Below are positions 8,623-16,697 of a stretch of 41,129 nt of DNA, in pieces. The DNA comes from a virus, in the IMG/VR virus record IMGVR_UViG_3300044712_000645, positions 1 through 41,129 of that record. One strand, given 5' to 3'. The position numbers and the translations under genes were made by a program. How positions within the stretch are numbered: the first letter of the stretch is position 1; each line of letters begins with the position of its first letter. The notes under the pieces were generated by a model. That model saw nothing but the letters and a program-made list of their open reading frames with translations. It searched no databases and was not told where the DNA came from.

Positions 8623-9116
8623 TATCTTATGACACCAGATAAGGCGGTAATCTCGTCTTCCAACTCGGATATGAGTGCCATAACGGCGCGCCCATTTCTT
8701 GTCTTTGACCGGCTCAAAGCCAAAGCGGTTAGCTTGGGAAGCATTTTTTGTATATGCCAACACAGCCCCCTTATCGACAGGCGCCCCTTGATCCGGTTGC
8801 ACGTCCAACAGCAAGGAACGGTATTTTGCTTAGTATAGCCGATGGTGGCATCTAACCGATCGATGCCCTGATATTTTAGGCTGGCGTCAAATTCCCGGTA
8901 GGATGGCCCAACGGCCTTGACCAGGTTGTTCGCTGGGGGGCGGCCGCAGAAGTAGCAGTCCTGCGATGCCAAGTACTTGTAGTCCTCAAGGTCCAGCCTC
9001 CACTCCACCTTGTGAGCGCGCCGGGCCATCTCGTGTTTTTTGACATTGTAGAGCTGCCGAAGGAGGTGACCCCGTTGATCTAGGGGCTTGGCCTTACGCC
9101 TCAGGCATCGGCCCAT
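8622..9116 (-). CDS. HNH-type endonuclease-like zinc-finger protein
   Basis: A protein of 164 residues if started at ATG 9116, which follows an AGGTG site and overlaps the previous gene by 23 bases; the frame is open to 9191 and an internal ATG at 9029 is also possible. It has two Cys pairs (CYFC and CWTC) flanking GIDRLDATIGYTKQNTVPCC, the pattern of phage HNH nucleases of the zinc-bound treble-clef type, with NRIKG as the terminal asparagine helix. The first motif His is replaced in GIDRLD, a change seen in this subgroup. It may be a free-standing homing endonuclease or a functional nuclease of the recombination block. Confidence 0.75.
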   Translation of the reverse strand: MGRCLRRKAKPLDQRGHLLRQLYNVKKHEMARRAHKVEWRLDLEDYKYLASQDCYFCGRPPANNLVKAVGPSYREFDASLKYQGIDRLDATIGYTKQNTVPCCWTCNRIKGRLSIRGLCWHIQKMLPKLTALALSRSKTRNGRAVMALISELEDEITALSGVIR

Positions 9117-9342
9117 GGGTGAACACCTGCCGCGAGAAAAGACACTTGCGCGCACGCTCAAGCTCCCCCTCGGTAAGGAAGTCATCTTCAAAGCCTTCCA
9201 GGATCTCGCACGCGATGTCTTTAAGGTAGTCCATCACGAGCTGGTTACCGGCGAACTCCTCGGCAAGCTCGGATGCGACAGTAAAGAGCATGGGAATGTT
9301 GTGACATCCCTCAAGTCTTGCGATTGCTTCCTGAATCGTCAT
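9094..9342 (-). CDS. Small hypothetical protein (82 residues)
   Basis: An 82-residue, mostly helical, acidic protein (MTIQEAIARLEGCHNIP; later DYLKDIACEILEGFEDDFLTEGELERA). No domain is recognised. It is the first gene of a leftward trio with the HNH protein and the metallopeptidase-like protein, and its end overlaps the HNH start. Upstream is a 19-base gap to a rightward small gene, so a divergent promoter may be squeezed into that overlap zone. Confidence 0.6.
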   Translation of the reverse strand: MTIQEAIARLEGCHNIPMLFTVASELAEEFAGNQLVMDYLKDIACEILEGFEDDFLTEGELERARKCLFSRQVFTHGPMPEA

Positions 9343-9361
9343 GGCTCATAATTAGAGTACC

Positions 9362-9520
9362 ATGGCTGAAAAAGAAGACAAATGGGCCGCCTGGCGCGGC
9401 AAGGCGAACCAAGGAAGTAACTACGAGAAGGCGCAGGAAGGCTTCAAGAAAGCTGCCTCAGACAATCCGGTGATGAATGCCTACCGCGCCCTTATGGGTG
9501 AGAAAAAGAAAGACGGCTAA
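9362..9520 (+). CDS. Small rightward protein inside the leftward block (52 residues)
   Basis: A 52-residue frame starting MAEKEDKWAAWRG and ending GEKKKDG, hydrophilic and helical, with both ends charged. It is the only rightward gene between 8411 and 14268 and faces leftward genes on both sides. Its stop overlaps the YqaJ gene stop by four bases. No clear Shine-Dalgarno site precedes the ATG; CATAATTA about 10 bases upstream could be part of a promoter giving a leaderless or short-leader transcript. Its amino-acid composition and natural-looking sequence argue for coding, but the context makes it less certain. Confidence 0.5.
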   Translation: MAEKEDKWAAWRGKANQGSNYEKAQEGFKKAASDNPVMNAYRALMGEKKKDG

Positions 9521-10449
9521 GTTTCCTTGCTTGAGGGCGTTCTGATCGTGAACACCTCAACAGGCTTCTTCTGGTACGCCTTCAACTCTTCGGGCGGGAT
9601 ACCGCGGTCCTTGATAAATCGCGCATAGTCAACACCGCCACTTCGAGACGTAACGCTGACACGATGACCCGCAAGCGTTCGGATGGCGGGGTGGCCTTGT
9701 ATAAATCCGCGTACACTTTCTTTAACAGCTTCAATCTCTCCTTCGACGAGAGCCTTTTGGACTTTGAGCGCTTCATACTTCTCCAGTAACTCATCTAGCT
9801 TGCGGTCGGCAACCGGCACATAATCTTTATCCGTAAGGGGCGGGGGCACGTCCTGTTGCACGTTGGTGAGCCAGAAGTAATCCACCGCCTTCTCGATCTC
9901 CGCCTGCTGCTCAGGTTCGGCGTCAACACGGATCACGTGCATCGACTCATCTTCAGGGCGGAAGCTGATGAAGAGGCAGTATGCCGCCTTCGACACGAAC
10001 AGGTTCCACTGGATCTGGCAGTAGTAGTACTCGGGGATGCGCTCCTTCATGGGGAGCGTAGCGTCTCCTGCCTTGGCGTGCGGAAGCTGCCCCATGCACT
10101 TGATCTCCATGATTGAGTTGTCGTCAACATTGTACCCGTCATCTGAGCACAGGTGCCAGGGCTTAAGCCCTTGCCACGTCTTGGGGCGGAAGGACTTAAG
10201 ATGCTGACGCTCGTAGATCGCTCGGCACGTCTCCTCACCCAAGATGCCACGCATGACGTGGGGCTTGGAGCTGATGTCCTCGGGGATCATGCGCTTGGTC
10301 TTTTCCTGCCAAAGGTGATAGGCGGTGCGGTAGGGCGAGATTCCAAGGATCGCGGCGATCTCAGATCCCCCGATGCCTTTCGACCTTCTGTCGTGGAAGG
10401 ACTGCGGCTTTTGGAACGAACCGTATACTCGTTGCTCTACTTCAGACAT
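9517..10449 (-). CDS. YqaJ-family exonuclease (viral recombinase nuclease)
   Basis: A 310-residue protein started at ATG 10449 because AAGGAG lies five bases upstream; an in-frame ATG at 10476 is less likely. It has the lambda-exonuclease fold markers of the YqaJ family: GGSE at 27-30, RGILGEE with Glu72, Asp103, the MEIKC segment with catalytic Glu115 and Lys117, and QIQW with Gln145/147. It would digest one strand of duplex ends to give single strands for annealing. A coiled-coil end (residues 200-240) follows. It lies with a Sak4-like ATPase and a DUF669 protein, which makes a recombination module. Confidence 0.88.
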   Translation of the reverse strand: MSEVEQRVYGSFQKPQSFHDRRSKGIGGSEIAAILGISPYRTAYHLWQEKTKRMIPEDISSKPHVMRGILGEETCRAIYERQHLKSFRPKTWQGLKPWHLCSDDGYNVDDNSIMEIKCMGQLPHAKAGDATLPMKERIPEYYYCQIQWNLFVSKAAYCLFISFRPEDESMHVIRVDAEPEQQAEIEKAVDYFWLTNVQQDVPPPLTDKDYVPVADRKLDELLEKYEALKVQKALVEGEIEAVKESVRGFIQGHPAIRTLAGHRVSVTSRSGGVDYARFIKDRGIPPEELKAYQKKPVEVFTIRTPSSKET

Positions 10450-10634
10450 ACAATCTCCTTCACGCTGTCCACGCACAAGCGCAGCTCTTTGTTCTCAAGT
10501 CTCACGTCCTCAAGGTCGGCCATGAGTCGCTGGATGATGCCCACCAAGATGTCGGTCGTGTACATATCCTTTTCGATGGCCGCACACTCTTCTGTGGTGA
10601 AGTTACGGTTGTGCCACATTCCGGGAATGATCAT
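10437..10634 (-). CDS. Small hypothetical protein (65 residues)
   Basis: A 65-residue protein starting MIIPGMWHNRNF with AAGGAG before the ATG. The second half is a helical segment with a Leu/Glu heptad-like pattern (RLMADLEDVRLENKELRL). It overlaps both the VRR-NUC gene and the YqaJ gene in the same leftward operon. It may be a small accessory factor of the nuclease or a DNA-binding coiled coil; no family is recognised. Confidence 0.7.
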   Translation of the reverse strand: MIIPGMWHNRNFTTEECAAIEKDMYTTDILVGIIQRLMADLEDVRLENKELRLCVDSVKEIVCLK

Positions 10635-10944
10635 GGAGCTTCTCCTTTAGTTCTTCGAGCGAGCGGATGAGCAGATAATTTGCCCCACGCTTCTCAAGTT
10701 GATACTGGAACATGCGCTGATGCTCAGACTGCCGCCCCGCCTGTGTCTTGAACTCAATAAAAAAAACAACCCCGTCACCACGGACTGCGACGCAGTCGGA
10801 CACGCCGGGGAGATGGAAGGGAGAGCGTTTACGGAAGGCCCCTTGAGCTGCGTCGTACACCGCCCCGTTCTGAACTTTCCACGCGTAGTACCCGTTCTGG
10901 TTGAGCCAGGTAAGGCAGGCGCGCTCAATCTCAAGTTCCCGCAT
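10603..10944 (-). CDS. VRR-NUC domain nuclease
   Basis: A 113-residue protein that is essentially one VRR-NUC (PD-(D/E)xK superfamily) domain: helix with Glu5, GVSDCVAV with the metal-binding Asp near residue 49, FFIEFKTQAG giving the E-x-K pair at about 63-65, then the SEHQRMFQYQLEKRGANYLLIRS helix-strand end, split here only by its neighbours. Such phage nucleases act as structure-specific nucleases, for example on flaps or Holliday junctions. It lies directly after the SF2 helicase gene (12 bases apart), so the two may work together in recombination or replication-fork repair. Confidence 0.88.
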   Translation of the reverse strand: MRELEIERACLTWLNQNGYYAWKVQNGAVYDAAQGAFRKRSPFHLPGVSDCVAVRGDGVVFFIEFKTQAGRQSEHQRMFQYQLEKRGANYLLIRSLEELKEKLHDHSRNVAQP

Positions 10945-10956
10945 CCAGCCATAGTA

Positions 10957-12810
10957 CTAGAACCCCAGCCGTAAGAAACGCTTGTCAGCTGCATCCATCG
11001 GCCCGGTGCGTAGAACGCGTCCACCGAGGTGGCGCTCGATCGCTTCCGTGTGGAGGCGGATGGTGATTTTCGCCTGTTTCTTCTCGGATGCCGTCTTGGG
11101 CTTCGATGGCTCCTCGCCATAGTCCTTGATCACGCGGTGGCTGCGGTAGCTGGCTGGCTGCCCAGGCTTGAGCGTCACCTCTACGGCCTGCACCGGTGTC
11201 CCTCCAGTGTCTGCCATCTCCTTGGTTGAGATGATGCGCCCTGAGAGGTCTTTCAGCAGCTGCTCGATCCTGCGCTCAATCCCCTCAAGCCACGCCTTCT
11301 GGTCATAGGGCAGCGAGTAGTCGATGGTGGCAAACGCCGCGTTGCGCAGGATGACCTCAAAAAATCGCACCCCTTGCGGCGTCTGGACATGAAGGATGAG
11401 TTCCTTGGTCCTTCGCCTTACGTCTTCGGTGCGTCCTAGGGGCCGAAAGCGGTAGTAGGTCACGATGCCCGAGACCGTCTTAGGCTCAGCCTTGGGCTTC
11501 TCTTCGGTGTGGTAGAGGCTACCTTCCTGTGCGCTGTCGTGCAGCGATGAGTCCACCTTGCGCTTAGTGCTAAGCTCAATCATCTTCCCGCAGTCGTGGC
11601 ACGTGATCGTGTCCTGAGCGTGGCTCGGAAAGCTGAAGGCGCCGCAGTGTGGGCACACGATGGTGCGAAGATCGCTCGTGATGGACTCAGCCGTCTTCGC
11701 ACTCCCTCGGGGCTGCGCTAGGAACGGACGTGAGATCGGACCACACGCCTCCACCACTCCGCCGTAGTCAAGTACAAGCGCTGTGCTCTTGCCCGTGGAC
11801 GGCGATGGACGCAGGGCTCTCCCCACAAGCTGCACGTAGAGGGTCGGCCGACGCGTTGGTCTTAGCAAAACGATGCAGTCGAGTGGGGGATAATCGAACC
11901 CCTCTGAGATCATGGTCACAAAACAACAAAAACGAACAGAGTCGTCCGTCTCAAAGGCGCCAAGAGAAACGTCGTTATCCTCATCCTGCGAGTGAACGAG
12001 AGCTGAGCGCTCTCCAAGAGAGGTCAAGATGTCGTGGATCAGCGTTGCGTGATCAATCGAAGCGCAGGCGATGCCGATCTTCCTGCGGTCGTGAGCGTGA
12101 GCGATGATGTCAAGAACCTGTTTGCGGGCTAGCTCGGGGTCGGCTGCAAGCTCTGCGACCGACCACTGCGAGTACTCCCCAGTGGAGTCAACGTGCAGCC
12201 GTGAGGTGTCAAACGAAAGAGCTTGGCCGGAGCGCATGATGGCCCGCACGGTGTAGCCGCGCTCGGTTGTCCACACGAGATCTCGGTCAAAGCAAAGGTG
12301 CGTGAAGAATCGCCCAGTGCCATAGCTCAGCTGTGTGCCGTGATAAGGCGTGGCCGTCATGCCGAGCACACGCGTCGTCGTGGGGGCAAGAGATAGAACC
12401 CGCTTAACCGTTGAGTAGTACTGGCTGTCAGGGACAAGGTCCGTGCAGCGATGCTGCTCGTCTACAACCACGAGATCAAAAGCGGGCAGCTTGCGGCGGC
12501 AAACCGTTTGATAGGTCGCAACCACAAGCTGCCCTGAAACGTCCACCGTCCCGTAGCCGTGGGAGGCTACAGTTGTTAGCTCGGGGGGGAGCAGTTTAAC
12601 AAAGCTCTGGACGATGGAAACCTTAGGCACAAGGATAAGAGCTCGGTAGTCGGGCTTGCGCTCAAGAAGCTGGCGGATGAACTCCGCAGCCATCGTCGAC
12701 TTGCCAGAGCCGGTAGGCAGCTTGACCAGCGCTGTCCCCCGCCCTTGGCGAAATTCGGAGCGTATCGCTTCGACGCACTCAAACTGATAATCTCGTGCCT
12801 TGAAGTTCAT
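10957..12810 (-). CDS. SF2 DEAD/DEAH-type DNA helicase with zinc ribbon
   Basis: A 617-residue superfamily 2 helicase of the restriction-type (ResIII/UvsW-like) group. Motif I is LPTGSGKST (31-39), motif II DEQH (117-120), motif III TATPY (152-156), motif V ISEGFDYPPLD (301-311) and motif VI QLVGRALRPS (327-336). A four-cysteine zinc ribbon (CPHC 386-389 and CHDC 404-407) follows, then a C-terminal domain of about 200 residues with conserved-looking YRFRPLGR. The ATG overlaps the DUF669 gene stop (TAATG). It probably unwinds DNA for replication or recombination. The missing replicative helicase of other phages may be replaced by this protein or by the primase fusion. Confidence 0.93.
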   Translation of the reverse strand: MNFKARDYQFECVEAIRSEFRQGRGTALVKLPTGSGKSTMAAEFIRQLLERKPDYRALILVPKVSIVQSFVKLLPPELTTVASHGYGTVDVSGQLVVATYQTVCRRKLPAFDLVVVDEQHRCTDLVPDSQYYSTVKRVLSLAPTTTRVLGMTATPYHGTQLSYGTGRFFTHLCFDRDLVWTTERGYTVRAIMRSGQALSFDTSRLHVDSTGEYSQWSVAELAADPELARKQVLDIIAHAHDRRKIGIACASIDHATLIHDILTSLGERSALVHSQDEDNDVSLGAFETDDSVRFCCFVTMISEGFDYPPLDCIVLLRPTRRPTLYVQLVGRALRPSPSTGKSTALVLDYGGVVEACGPISRPFLAQPRGSAKTAESITSDLRTIVCPHCGAFSFPSHAQDTITCHDCGKMIELSTKRKVDSSLHDSAQEGSLYHTEEKPKAEPKTVSGIVTYYRFRPLGRTEDVRRRTKELILHVQTPQGVRFFEVILRNAAFATIDYSLPYDQKAWLEGIERRIEQLLKDLSGRIISTKEMADTGGTPVQAVEVTLKPGQPASYRSHRVIKDYGEEPSKPKTASEKKQAKITIRLHTEAIERHLGGRVLRTGPMDAADKRFLRLGF

Positions 12811-13283
12811 TAGTAGAGTGTCTTAGCCGTCTGCGCTGCGGTAGGGGTGGCGACACTCTTCTTGCTGGCCGAAGCTGCAAGCGGCTTGAAGGTCACCGAG
12901 TGGCGATCATAGCCTTTGGCGTCCTTGCCTGAGTTCTTGTAGTAGAAGCGGATCGGCGCTCCTTTGATGTGGGCTGCGATCTCATCGAGCGTATGGAAAG
13001 AGTCCTTGCCACTCTCAATGCCGTACTTGCAAATGTCGGCAAGCTTGCCGTGTGCGATGCTCACGGCTTTAGGATTCTGGCTCAGCAGCGAGAGGTTCTC
13101 AAACACCACGCGGTTGCCAGGCTTGGTCTTAAGCTTCATCTTGATGTACTGCGTGTTGGTTGCCTGGCTCGTGGCCACCGTGGCATCATCAATCACGCCA
13201 TCGTATTCGCCATCGGCCAGAGGCTCCATCGGCTTGCCAAAGTCACGGCCTGTGGGTGGTGCGTTGAAGTCGAGTTTGATCAT
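12810..13283 (-). CDS. DUF669-family phage protein (ssDNA-binding-like)
   Basis: A 157-residue protein starting MIKLDFNAPPTGRDF with LADGEYDGVIDDATV and IKMKLKTKPG, the hallmark beginning of DUF669 proteins, which lie beside RecA-like and annealing proteins in many phages and are thought to bind single-stranded DNA. The end is low-complexity Ala/Ser/Lys/Thr, like the flexible tail of SSB-type proteins, but lacks an acidic tip. Its ATG overlaps the Sak4 gene stop (TAATG). The function is known only by association. Confidence 0.82.
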   Translation of the reverse strand: MIKLDFNAPPTGRDFGKPMEPLADGEYDGVIDDATVATSQATNTQYIKMKLKTKPGNRVVFENLSLLSQNPKAVSIAHGKLADICKYGIESGKDSFHTLDEIAAHIKGAPIRFYYKNSGKDAKGYDRHSVTFKPLAASASKKSVATPTAAQTAKTLY

Positions 13284-13978
13284 TACTGAGCGCCTTTCAT
13301 CTTGTTGAGAACGTGCATGAGGTTAGCCGGTTCCAGCTCGTCGAGCTTGCCGGATCTGTCCTTGGCTTGGGTCTTGGCCGTTGTGCGAGTGACGAACGTG
13401 CGCTGGCCGTCGATGACCACCATGCGGAACACTTCGTCAAACTGCGGGAGCAGATACTCCTTGGCCTTCTTTCCGCCGATATCAGGATACGTGAACGACT
13501 GGTTGTCCTGGTCCTCAATGCGGCCTTCCAGGGCGGTGAAGATTACCGTGTAATGGCCGATGTCGCGGAAGAACTTAAGCATATCCATCATGGCCTTGGT
13601 GTATTCGCCCCAACCTTGGAAGCCGGGGAACTTGGCCGTCATCTTCTTGTGCACGTTCTGAGCGATCTCAGTGAGCGAGTCGATGAACAGGTAGTCGTAC
13701 TTAGCCTTCGTTGACGGAAGTTGAACGAACTGCATGAATTCCTGAAGCCGCTCAAAGCGCATATCTTCCGGGATCAAAATACCTTCATCATTCTTCGAGA
13801 GCGAGATCGAGTGGATGCTTGTGCCGTGAAGGGAAGCAAGTCCAGACTCGGCGTCAAGAAGAAGAACGCGCTCTTGAGGCAGCGACTTGACTGTTGAGGT
13901 CTTGCCCATGCCAGATGGTCCGTAGACGCAGATGTAGCTGGGCTTCATGTGAAGATCAGCGGTTGAATGAATTTTCAT
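13283..13978 (-). CDS. Sak4-like RecA-fold ATPase (recombination)
   Basis: A 231-residue P-loop ATPase with Walker A GPSGMGKT at 20-27 and Walker B YLFIDS ending at Asp100, and a conserved FTALEGR strand at about residue 155. The size and the pairing with a DUF669 protein and a YqaJ nuclease fit phage Sak4 (shortened RecA/Rad51-like) proteins that promote single-strand annealing. No separate full-length RecA or Erf/RecT is present. The ATG overlaps the XRE gene stop by four bases. An alternative is a more general AAA-type phage ATPase; the pattern is the same. Confidence 0.87.
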   Translation of the reverse strand: MKIHSTADLHMKPSYICVYGPSGMGKTSTVKSLPQERVLLLDAESGLASLHGTSIHSISLSKNDEGILIPEDMRFERLQEFMQFVQLPSTKAKYDYLFIDSLTEIAQNVHKKMTAKFPGFQGWGEYTKAMMDMLKFFRDIGHYTVIFTALEGRIEDQDNQSFTYPDIGGKKAKEYLLPQFDEVFRMVVIDGQRTFVTRTTAKTQAKDRSGKLDELEPANLMHVLNKMKGAQ

Positions 13979-14205
13979 CGTGCACCGCCGCCGTACCAGC
14001 TAGCTGGCTTGACCCGGTTGTGGGTCACTTTAGCGATCTTCACGATCAGATCGTAGCGCGGGATAGCGCGTCCGTTGTACCAGAGCGAGACGATGGACGA
14101 CGTTACGCCCACCTTCTGCGCAAAATTCTTATGTGCGCCATAAGAATCTCCGATGAAACGACGCAGATGTTCGTTCAGCGGATATTTTCTTCGAGCCGTT
14201 GTCAT
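13975..14205 (-). CDS. Small XRE/Cro-like HTH regulator
   Basis: A 76-residue protein if started at ATG 14205, which has a near-perfect AGGAGG site nine bases upstream; the frame is open to 14244. It holds one helix-turn-helix of the lambda Cro/XRE type (FAQKVGVTSSIVSLWYNG, roughly residues 28-45), then a basic and Gly-rich end. It heads the leftward replication operon and faces the rightward primase gene across 62 bases, the usual place for a switch regulator. It is too small to carry a dimer/cleavage domain, so it is Cro-like and not a CI-like repressor. Confidence 0.8.
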   Translation of the reverse strand: MTTARRKYPLNEHLRRFIGDSYGAHKNFAQKVGVTSSIVSLWYNGRAIPRYDLIVKIAKVTHNRVKPASWYGGGAR

Positions 14206-14267
14206 TTTCAAAAACCTCCTGTTATGCCTGGCAGCCTTAACCACTCTATGAAGGGAGTCAAAAAATC
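14206..14267. promoter_or_regulatory. Divergent control region between XRE and primase genes
   Basis: This 62-base gap separates two divergent operons. It contains a strong ribosome site on each strand: AGGAGG on the minus strand (complement of cctcct near 14215-14220) and GAAGGGAG (14252-14259) on the plus strand. Promoters for both directions must lie here or inside the first codons, but no convincing -35/-10 pair is seen by eye. The HTH protein made from one side is the natural candidate to bind here. Confidence 0.45.
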
Positions 14268-16697
14268 ATGCCAACAATTTATCAATCATATGCCGCACGG
14301 TTCCACGAGATCGGGTACCAGCCCGTTCCAGTCTTCGGCAAACGCGTGTTCCTAAAGGACTGGGCGCGCTGGTCTAAGGAGCCGATGACCGAGGTGGAGT
14401 TCTCACGCATCGAGTCACTGGACATGGGAGTCGGAGGCGCAGCGCACGGCGCAGGCATCGGCCTAGTCATGGGCGTGGGCGGACTGTGCGCCATCGACAT
14501 CGACACGGATGACGAGCGCATCCTCAAGCTCCTCCCGCAAAGCCCGATGACCAAACGCGGGCAGAAGGGCAGAACCGCGCTGGTGAGAAACGTGGGCGGC
14601 GTGGCCGTGAAGACGATGCGTGGCCTAGGTCCGGTTGAGGTGCTCGGCATCGGAGCTCAAACGGTGATCCCACCATCGGTACATCCATCCACTCAGAAAG
14701 CCTACCAGTGGGTGGAGGGGTCTGAAATCGTTCCCGCCTGCGAGCTGCCTGAGGTGGACGTGGCAGCGCTCTTCAAGCGGATGGAAGAGCTGTGCTTCAC
14801 GTACACCGTCACGCGTCCGGTAAAGGAGCTGCTTCATCCCGAGCAGCGCGAGATGGATGACGAGGACTGGATCTACGATGCAGGTCAGCACTCCGAGGAG
14901 CAGGCAGAGCGAGCAGGGCTGACGGTCGCAGCTGGCCGCAACAACTACCTCACCGCCGTGGCGTACTCGATCGCGTGCAACCAGAACCGCGGCGTGCTTC
15001 CCCTCACCATGGAGGAGATGACCTGCAAGCTCATCAGCGCCGACGACAAGGTCCATGCCAAGCACCCGCGAGGCCCGTGGCTGCGGGACGAGGGCGAAGG
15101 TCACCGAGAGCGCGGCGTTGAAGCGCGTGCAGCGGCGATGATCGAGCGAGCCCTGGAGTCATCCAAACGCAACGGCGACTACATGGAGCCGATCAACATC
15201 TCCATCGGAGGCGTGAAGCTGTCTGACATGTGGCGCCGCCTGAACTCAGACGGCACGGATCCGGGTGTGGGGGACGGTGTAAACACTGATGAGGATGACG
15301 AAGACGAGGACAACTTCCGTGTTAGCGCGTTCGAGGAGAACGGCAAGCTCCCGCCTTCGCTGTCTCGCCGCGTGAGCGATGCCGAGTACGAGTCACTCAT
15401 GAGTCACGTCGAGTTCCTGAATCACTGGAAGGGCTACGTGCGCATCCTGTCGCCTGCATACTCCCCGAAGCTGGCGCTGGGCGGCGGCCTTGCCGTGCTC
15501 TCAGCTATGGCCGCCAATCTGTTCACCTACAAGATGAACCGATCCAACCACTACATCATGAACATCGCCCCGACTGGCGCGGGCAAGGACGCCCCGCAGC
15601 TGGCCATCAAGCTCCTGCTCGGTCGGCTACAAGCGGAAGGAGTCAGCGTGTCGTCAACTGAAGCCTACAAGTCAGCATCATCGATCATGATGAACTTCTC
15701 GGTCGGACGCCGGATGCGGCTCGACGTGCAGGACGAGATCGGCCGGATGATGAAGGGCATGGGAAAGCCCGGCCATCCGCTCTACGGGTCGGTCGACCTG
15801 CTGTGCCAGCTGTGGTCGGCCAGCAAGTCGAGCATCGGATACCAGGCGGCACGGAGCCGTGAGCGTGAGGACTCGCTAATCGCCAACCCGTCGCTCACGC
15901 TCCTGGGGACGACAACGCCTGTGGGCTTCAGGGACGCGCTGACGGGCGACAACGTAGCGCAGGGGTTGATCCCTCGCCTTGTCACCTTCCACCAGGAGCG
16001 CGTCAAGGCGGAGGCAACACCGTTCGAGCCGCCTCGCCGTGTGGAGGTGCCTGGCGTTATTGTCGCCATGGCTAAGGACTTCCTTAGCCGTAAGGCTATG
16101 ACCCGCAACGGCGGCGTGCTCGTGAGCTTGCCGGAAGGCGCCATGGGGATCCCGATCGAACCGGAGGAGGTGGAAGCCGATGATACCTTCGAGCCAGAGG
16201 TAATGCGTATTCAGCGCGACATGCTGGACTACACGAACGCGCAAGCCGATGCGGGGACGACGGAGTCAGATATCATCGACATCCTTCAGCGTAGACGGGA
16301 GATGATCTACAAGCTTGCGCTGTGCTGGTACGTGGGCCAGAACGAGCGGTACAAGCTGAACGCGGAGGCCGCGCGGTGGGCTGAGACCATCATGGCCGGA
16401 TCGACCGATGAGCTGGGGGTGATGCTTGGGCTTAAAAACCGTGGGTTGGTTCAGTTTATGGAGATCGAGATCCGCAAGTGGGTTGAACGAGCAAGGCTTG
16501 GGTGGAAGCGCGAAGACAACCTGCGTTATAAGGTGAGCGAGCTTCTGACCAAAAGGATGGGGAGGGACCCCGCTTACCGAGAAGTGACCGCTGTAGTGCA
16601 AGGACTGTGCCAAACAGTGTTGGAACAGCGAGGAGTGGACTCGAAGGGCCGCAAGTTCTACGGAGTGGCTGCTCGGAGGTCAAAAACGCGTACCTAA
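14268..16697 (+). CDS. Primase-polymerase / DUF3987-like helicase fusion
   Basis: An 809-residue replication protein. Residues about 5-155 match a Prim-Pol (archaeo-eukaryotic primase-type) domain: KDWARWS near 30, acidic metal site AIDIDTDD (75-82), and VIPPSVHP with His139. A linker with an acidic run (Asp/Glu, about 335-350) follows. Residues about 370-620 resemble DUF3987 helicase-like domains: NIAPTGAGKDA is a Walker A variant near 432-442 and LDVQDEIG near 485 is a candidate Walker B. The rest (650-800) is helical. It would prime and unwind DNA at the origin. The spacing GAAGGGAG to ATG supports the start. No replicative DNA polymerase was found. Confidence 0.85.
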   Translation: MPTIYQSYAARFHEIGYQPVPVFGKRVFLKDWARWSKEPMTEVEFSRIESLDMGVGGAAHGAGIGLVMGVGGLCAIDIDTDDERILKLLPQSPMTKRGQKGRTALVRNVGGVAVKTMRGLGPVEVLGIGAQTVIPPSVHPSTQKAYQWVEGSEIVPACELPEVDVAALFKRMEELCFTYTVTRPVKELLHPEQREMDDEDWIYDAGQHSEEQAERAGLTVAAGRNNYLTAVAYSIACNQNRGVLPLTMEEMTCKLISADDKVHAKHPRGPWLRDEGEGHRERGVEARAAAMIERALESSKRNGDYMEPINISIGGVKLSDMWRRLNSDGTDPGVGDGVNTDEDDEDEDNFRVSAFEENGKLPPSLSRRVSDAEYESLMSHVEFLNHWKGYVRILSPAYSPKLALGGGLAVLSAMAANLFTYKMNRSNHYIMNIAPTGAGKDAPQLAIKLLLGRLQAEGVSVSSTEAYKSASSIMMNFSVGRRMRLDVQDEIGRMMKGMGKPGHPLYGSVDLLCQLWSASKSSIGYQAARSREREDSLIANPSLTLLGTTTPVGFRDALTGDNVAQGLIPRLVTFHQERVKAEATPFEPPRRVEVPGVIVAMAKDFLSRKAMTRNGGVLVSLPEGAMGIPIEPEEVEADDTFEPEVMRIQRDMLDYTNAQADAGTTESDIIDILQRRREMIYKLALCWYVGQNERYKLNAEAARWAETIMAGSTDELGVMLGLKNRGLVQFMEIEIRKWVERARLGWKREDNLRYKVSELLTKRMGRDPAYREVTAVVQGLCQTVLEQRGVDSKGRKFYGVAARRSKTRT

